Position numbers and translations under genes: made by a program | Notes under the pieces: generated by a model | What the model was told of the DNA's origin: nothing | The model's database searches: none | Seen by the model: the letters and a program-made list of their open reading frames with translations, nothing else | From: Plantago elongata | Lineage: Eukaryota; Streptophyta; Magnoliopsida; Lamiales; Plantaginaceae | Length of the DNA: 22,380 bases | NCBI GenBank assembly: GCA_036897095.1 | Contig: JAYMSP010002816.1 | Location: 1 to 22,380, forward strand | Reading direction: 5' to 3' | Shown: piece after piece, positions 17,606 to 22,380 of the stretch | Numbering within the stretch: the stretch's first letter is position 1 | Layout of the letters: each line of letters opens with the position of its first letter

Positions 17606-18067
17606 TAATTAATTCAATTAAACCTACGACTTTCCAAAGTTATCAATTAGGTACAAATGAATTAAAAAAATATAATACAGTCCTCAAATTGGCCCGCTAC
17701 CCTGGTAATTTTTCCTTTTATAATAGTATGGAAATCCTGATGATTATGTTATTTGTTATTAAAATAATTAAAAATTAGTGTAACTTTTATAAACTTCTTA
17801 GTGATATATAGAAAGTTTACTATAAATTGGTGATAAATTTCTTACAAATTAGTGATTTTTTAATGTTTACTAAATTAAAGTAAATACACTATTTTTTATT
17901 TAAAAAAAAAATCAATCTCTTATTTATAGAAAACTAAATCAAAACAAGTGCACCCGTCATATGTTGAGTTGAAACAAACAAGCATCTTCAAATTGATACA
18001 AACATCATCTTCACAATAATCAACCTTTTAGCTTCCTACATCCTTCACAACCAAATATTTAACTAAT
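17606..18067. other. AT-rich intergenic stretch
   Basis: No gene is seen. The part just right of the LINE (17619-17720) would join the sequence left of the LINE (13040-13174) if the LINE and one target copy were removed. Both halves are AT-rich with 'CAGTCCTC' / 'TTAGTCCTA' phrases, suggesting a single older non-coding repeat split by the LINE. Confidence 0.5.
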
Positions 18068-18298
18068 ATGATACTTGTTTCCTTTTGCATGCTTGTATTA
18101 TATGATGCTTGTAATTTAATACTAAATGATGTTTGCAGTACTAATATAATGCTTGTTTTGTATTTGATCCTCGTATTATATTATGCTTGTAATGTAATGA
18201 TACATAATGCTTGCATATTAATAAGTGTTTGTTTCGTATTGGATGATGCTTGTAATATAGTGTTAAATGATGATTGCAATGAAATCTGGAAGAATGAT
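18068..18298. repeat. Degenerate ATGCTTG-rich tandem repeat
   Basis: ATGCTTGTAAT-like cores recur at 18105, 18183 and 18246, with looser copies between (ATGTTTGCA, ATGCTTGTTTTG, ATGCTTGCAT). The spacing is irregular (about 63-78 bases for the best cores). Similar GATGCTTG / GATGCTCG text resumes right of the solo LTR (21374 onward), so the LTR split a pre-existing array. Confidence 0.6.
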
Positions 18299-18470
18299 TG
18301 TTGGGCCAGATAACGGCAAAGGAAAATACTATAGGGAGGGGGGGGTGAATAGTCTTTTCAAACATTTATCGATAAACACTATTTCTCAGAAACTGCAGGG
18401 TTTTTTATACTTAAATTCAGAGAACGGAAGACTTTATGATAGATAAACAAATTTTGTGCTTTGCAGTAAT

Positions 18471-19318
18471 TGCTGAGGTAAAAGCCTCAACCTCGAGCAT
18501 AACAAAAGACCTAAGAAATTCACTAAGTCCAAACAGTTAGGATCCAATACAAAGGTCAACTTCTTCTCCGAATCCAAAAGCCTAGGATGTGGTCCTGCAC
18601 AAGTGACTAGAGTGGAGGGTTAGAACCATAATACTCGGCTTTCCTAGGATCAAGCCGAACTAGAGACTTTACTCGAGAGTGTAAGTCGACTATCTATAAT
18701 GATGAAGGTCTAAAGTATATCGTAAAATGAGAAGGTCAAGTGAACATGTTGATTTACCTTGGGAAGTGTGCACTATTTAGAGAGATCATTCCCCATTTAG
18801 GGGTAGACCTCTTGGATTGTGCGTGTAAGGCTAGGATTAAGCCAACAATGCTTAATTAAGCCCATGGACCATAGTATAGTCATAAGCCATCTCCCAATTG
18901 GGGCTCAAGACTAGATTAATCATTTTGTAGGACCTTTAAGTGCATTCTCGTTCTCCTATTTTGAGCGACCTCCAAAGAGAATGCTCCGGACCTGGACATC
19001 CGGAATTGGTCGTGCCCTCTCCTACTGCACTGCTATGGTCTGCTTCACTTGGATTCTCTTTAGGTTCGGATATGTAGGCTCATATGTGTTGGTTGTTTAG
19101 GCCTGCTTCCTTTTGGATATAGCACTTTGGTCTGGATATCCTTATCTTGTCACAGTATTCTTACATAATTTGGTCAGGTCCAACCCCGGATGGTCCTTGA
19201 TTCGGGACCTTATGGTCGGATCACTTGAGACCTTGGCCATGTAATACCGTGATGTCTTATGATCCATTAGTGAGACATCCAAATAACGGATTGGGCATAT
19301 TACCGCATCATCAGTAAT
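18471..19318. mobile_element. 848-bp block: nested element or LTR part
   Basis: This block is absent from the LTR copy at 1-533. It is bounded by direct copies of CAGTAAT (18464-18470 and 19312-19318). Its ends, TGCTGAGGTAA and, read on the other strand at the right, TGATGCGGTAA, match at 9 of 11 positions, as weak terminal inverted repeats. It has no coding potential I recognise. Either a non-autonomous DNA element inserted here with a 7-8 bp duplication, or the other LTR copy lost this segment between short repeats. Confidence 0.4.
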
Positions 19319-19320
19319 AA

Positions 19321-19340
19321 TGTGTGTGTGTGTGTGTGTT
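19321..19340. repeat. (GT)n microsatellite inside solo LTR
   Basis: This dinucleotide run is the counterpart of the (AC)n run at 373-393, in the inverted LTR copy. Confidence 0.9.
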
Positions 19341-20459
19341 ATGCTTGAAAGATAAATATGAACAAGTAAATAACACATCAAGTATAGTTGTATCTAGAGG
19401 TGGCGTAATCCTCCAATTAATCCACATCGGTCTTTCTGAGACCTGAAATCCACTAGAACATATAATTGAGTTCTCCTTACAAAAATTATATCTTAAGATC
19501 CCTACAAACAAATAATTCTCAACCAAATTATTCCCCTTGAGTTGTTCCATAGCTCCTCAAGACAAGTATATCATGTACTCAAAATAACCTTGGAGCTATT
19601 CCTTGATTTTCCAAATCAAGTACTTCCGTACTCCACACCTTATGGTGTTGGTTATAAGTTGATTGTCAGGAAATCTTCTCGTATAACTTTTCAGTTATAA
19701 TTTCAGAGAGCTTTGAAGATATAGAACTACTTAATACACTTACTCAATGTATGTTAGTCTCTCTTTTACAGATCCAAGTAACCATTCTGGAGAATGAGCT
19801 TCAGGAAGGTCTCCGAAAGTTCAACTTTTTCACGAATAACAATCTCTTGTTATAGGTCCAGGACACTTAGAACTACTAGTGATTCTTCGAGCTATTTAGT
19901 TGCAACAGTAATCTTGGAGAATGGTAGTGAGATACTTCAGAGAATACTTGCTTGAAAGTAGATATGAGCGTTGCTCGTGTGTTAAGTGGTGATATTTATA
20001 GATGAATATGAGAGTCGTTCGAACATTATCCGTTAGACATACTCAAAATTCAACCCGTTTATATCTCAAAACGAGTACTCATAAGTCCCTTTCTCCTTTT
20101 TAGAGAGGACTATACATTGAGGGACTTTCCAACTGGTGTAATAAATGCATTGTACTATTTATTGTCATGTAACTCAACAGACAAATGAGACTTTCTGAAA
20201 GCTCACATGCTTCTATTCTCAATGATGTCATATGTTCAAAGACTTGTTTTGTACAAAATACTATACAATATGCTTTCTGAATTCTGATCACAGTCTACCT
20301 GAGTAGACCTAATCTTTAGTCTTTATAAACTTGTGCAATCTTCAATTTTCAATCTTCGATTAAAAACCATTGATAAGATACTTCTTCATGACCTTCTTCA
20401 AAATATAAAATTACACCTATTAATGCTAATACAAGTTTCTCTAGACTAACATACTAAGT

Positions 20460-21256
20460 TAAGGGTGTTCATTTCGGTAACGGTATACCGATCCGTGAAA
20501 CCAAAATATTCGGTATCAATATTTTTTTGAACGAAAAATTATTATCGGTTCGGTATAATACCCAAAAGAATCGGCATCGGTATGGTTTTTACGGAAAGAA
20601 ACCAAAATTTTATAAATCAGCCAAACATTACTCCAATTCCGTTTTTTGCCTTCTTCTTTGTGCACCAATTTCATTTTCTACCTTCTTCTTTGTGCACCAA
20701 TTCCGTTTTTTTGCCTTTTCCTTGAGAGTTCCTTTCCTCTGCTATCTTACTTTTCTTCGGACTCTGTTTATAATTCCTAAAAGTAGTGGGCGTGCAAAAA
20801 AGAAGAGGGAGAGAAGAGAAGGTTCTATTTTTACTGTAGAATATCTTTAGAAAAATAGTTAGGGGAAAATAGAAAATGGAGGGAGCGATTATACGGGAGG
20901 AAGAAAAGAGATGGAGAATGAGAAGGTGAAAAATGGAGGGCAGAGATAATAGAGAATGAGAAGAAAGGAGGAGAAGTGTGAAATTGGCGGCTGGGAGTGG
21001 AGAAAGTAAATTATACATTAGGTTATGTTAGGAGTAGGAGTATGTCTTATGTAAATTACAAAATTATCCATGAGTTTATAATATTTTCGGTTTTCGGTAA
21101 TATATACCGAAAAATTTCAGTTTCGTATTGAAATATACCGAAAACTGAAATGATAAAAAAGGTTGTACCGAAAACTGAACCCTTGTTCATCGGTTCGGTT
21201 TTTCAGTTCGATATCGGTTCAATTTTTTGGTTTTTTCGGTTTTTTGAACATCCCTA
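20460..21256. mobile_element. hAT-like non-autonomous element (797 bp)
   Basis: The element is inserted in the solo LTR. A perfect 8-bp target duplication TACTAAGT flanks it (20452-20459 and 21257-21264). The ends are TAAGGGTGTTCA and, on the opposite strand, TAGGGATGTTCA: imperfect 12-bp terminal inverted repeats of hAT style. The arms are rich in CGGTATACCG and TCGGTTCGGT motifs. The orthologous stretch of the other LTR copy (ACTTAGTATG around 21721-21730, minus-strand sense) is uninterrupted, a second confirmation. No transposase is encoded; open frames inside are Phe/Ser-rich and unconvincing. Confidence 0.92.
20637..20716. repeat. 32-bp tandem repeat inside the hAT-like element
   Basis: The unit TTCCGTTTTTTGCCTTCTTC plus TTTGTGCACCAA occurs at 20637-20668 and 20669-20700 (second copy slightly diverged), with a partial third copy from 20701. 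Confidence 0.85.
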
Positions 21257-21372
21257 TACTAAGTGATATCCTCATTTACAATGTTCAAGTGAACTAAGAG
21301 TATTAGTCACCTTTCTGTACTAAAATAAGTCATATGGTGATTGATCAAAGATACTAAAAGATATTCCTAACA

Positions 21373-21613
21373 AAGATGCTTGGACATGATAACAATAAAA
21401 TTTTATACAAAAAATTAAAAATTGGAAGAAAGATACATGGAATATTTGGAAAAAGATGCTCGGAGATATGGTTGGAAGAAAGATAACCTGTTGAAAGATG
21501 CATTGTACTTGATTATTTTGATGGTGCTTGTCTAATCTTACTCTACTCTAATGTAATCAAATTTTAAAGGAGTCTAATTAGTTAATTGTAGATTAATTTT
21601 CAATATTAAATAT
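21373..21613. other. Spacer between inverted LTRs
   Basis: AT-rich, non-coding DNA between the two head-to-head LTRs. It carries GATGCTTGG, GATGCTCGG and GGTGCTTGT phrases like the array at 18068-18298 and a repeated TTGGAAGAAAGATA (21422 and 21472 areas). Confidence 0.55.
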
Positions 21614-22380
21614 CGTTAGGAATATCTTTCAGTATGTTGATCAATCACCATGTAACTTATCTTTAGTACAGAAAGGTGACTAGTACTCTCGGTTCACTTG
21701 AACATTGAAAAGAGGAAATCACTTAGTATGTTAGTCTAGTTAAACTTGTATAGGATTATTTAGGTCTCTGAGTGTAATTTTTATGTTTCGAAGATGGCCG
21801 TGAAGGAGGATCCTAGCAATGGAGTTTAATTGAAGATTTGAAGTTTGCGCAAGTTTAATGAAGACTCAAGGGATTAGTCTCCTCTGAAAAGACATATTCA
21901 GAAAGCCTTGTATAGTGCCTTTACACATTACACCTCTTTGAAGCGTTGTCACTCTGAGACAAGGAGCATGCATGCATTCTGAAGGCACATGTTTCCGTTG
22001 AGACTACAAGATAAAGAAATAGTACAGTGTATTAATTACACCGACTGAAAAGTCGATCACAGAAAGCCTTCTCTGAAAAATGAGATAGTGACTTCTGAGT
22101 ACTTATTTCGAGATATCAACGGATTGATTTCTGAGAAGCCCAAACGGATAGTATTCGAACGACTCTCAAAATCATCTATAAATATCAACACTTAGAAGCT
22201 GAGAAAACTACGATCTGAACACTGAATCAATATACATATTGCATGTATTCTCTCAAGCTCTCTAACTACAGTTCTACAAGCTTACAGTCAAACAACTCAA
22301 ATTATTTGTGGTAGTTCTAAGTGTCCTGAACCCTTAACAAGAGTTTGATTATCTGTGAAAGAGTTGAACACTCAGACATC
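21614..22380 (+). mobile_element. Partial LTR, family A (5' part), plus strand
   Basis: From GTTAGGAATATCTTTCAGTA at 21615 (the first base T of the family's TGTTAGG is C here) to the window end, this matches the reverse complement of the minus-strand solo LTR, including TCACTTAGTATGTTAGTCTA, TTCGAACGACTCTCA and AGTTCTAAGTGTCCTG. It leaves the window before the region seen at position 1. Whether it is a solo LTR or the left end of a full element lies outside the window. Confidence 0.85.

Larger units (their letters stand above)
18299..21372 (-). mobile_element. Solo LTR, family A, minus strand
   Basis: Read on the minus strand it runs from TGTTAGGAATATCTTTTAG (21372) to GGCCCAACA (18299), a TG...CA terminal pair. 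No primer-binding site or retroelement coding follows on either side, and imperfect 5-bp flanks ATGAT (18294-18298) and AAGAT (21373-21377) match at four of five bases, which fits a solo LTR left by LTR-LTR recombination. Without the nested 797-bp hAT-like element and its target copy it is about 2.27 kb; an 848-bp block at 18471-19318 may be a further insertion. The sequence matches 1-533 and 21614-22380. Confidence 0.8.

Noticed and set aside
20671..21018. Minus-strand 115-residue frame rich in Leu, Ser and Phe
   Set aside because: It lies inside the non-autonomous hAT-like element over purine-rich low-complexity DNA and has no recognisable domain.
1..22380. Circular molecule or one giant LTR element closed by the LTRs at both ends
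   Set aside because: The ends do not overlap (about 100 bases of LTR are missing between them) and the interior is a host gene plus unrelated elements, not retroelement coding.

Overview
This is nuclear DNA of a flowering plant, most likely a eudicot. It has AT-rich intergenic sequence, GT-AG introns, and a dense nest of plant transposons: a Ty3/gypsy chromovirus, a Ty1/copia remnant, an L1-type LINE with a DUF4283-type ORF1, and hAT-like MITEs. It also carries a plastid-type acyl thioesterase gene of a plant family. There is no operon structure, rRNA, tRNA or CRISPR.

The only host gene I can support is on the minus strand, positions 8292-12957. It has five exons that join in frame into a 199-residue hotdog-fold thioesterase of the ALT/MKS2 (acyl-lipid thioesterase / methylketone synthase 2) family. 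All splice junctions are GT-AG, there is no internal stop, and the catalytic DQ-x-GVVNN motif is present.

Mobile elements surround and enter this gene. From left to right: 1-533 is the 3' part of a long LTR (family A), ending in a poly-C tract. 1382-7559 is a dead Ty3/gypsy chromovirus with two LTRs; a hAT-like MITE (about 1779-2336) sits in its left LTR only. 7560-8291 is intergenic. 10423-12522 is a gag-only copia remnant with a perfect 5-bp target duplication, inserted antisense in intron 1 of the thioesterase gene. 13188-17605 is a degenerate, internally deleted LINE in the same orientation as the gene; its A-rich 3' tail lies about 25 bp upstream of a TATA-like box. 17606-18298 is AT-rich DNA with a degenerate repeat. 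18299-21372 is a minus-strand, apparently solo family A LTR, split by a 797-bp hAT-like element (20460-21256) with a perfect 8-bp target duplication. 21614-22380 is the start of another family A LTR on the plus strand, leaving the window.

I found no new enzymatic or defence system. The interest lies in how an intact metabolic gene persists with retroelements upstream, downstream and inside intron 1, in the nested insertion history, and in the large inverted LTR pair at the right end.
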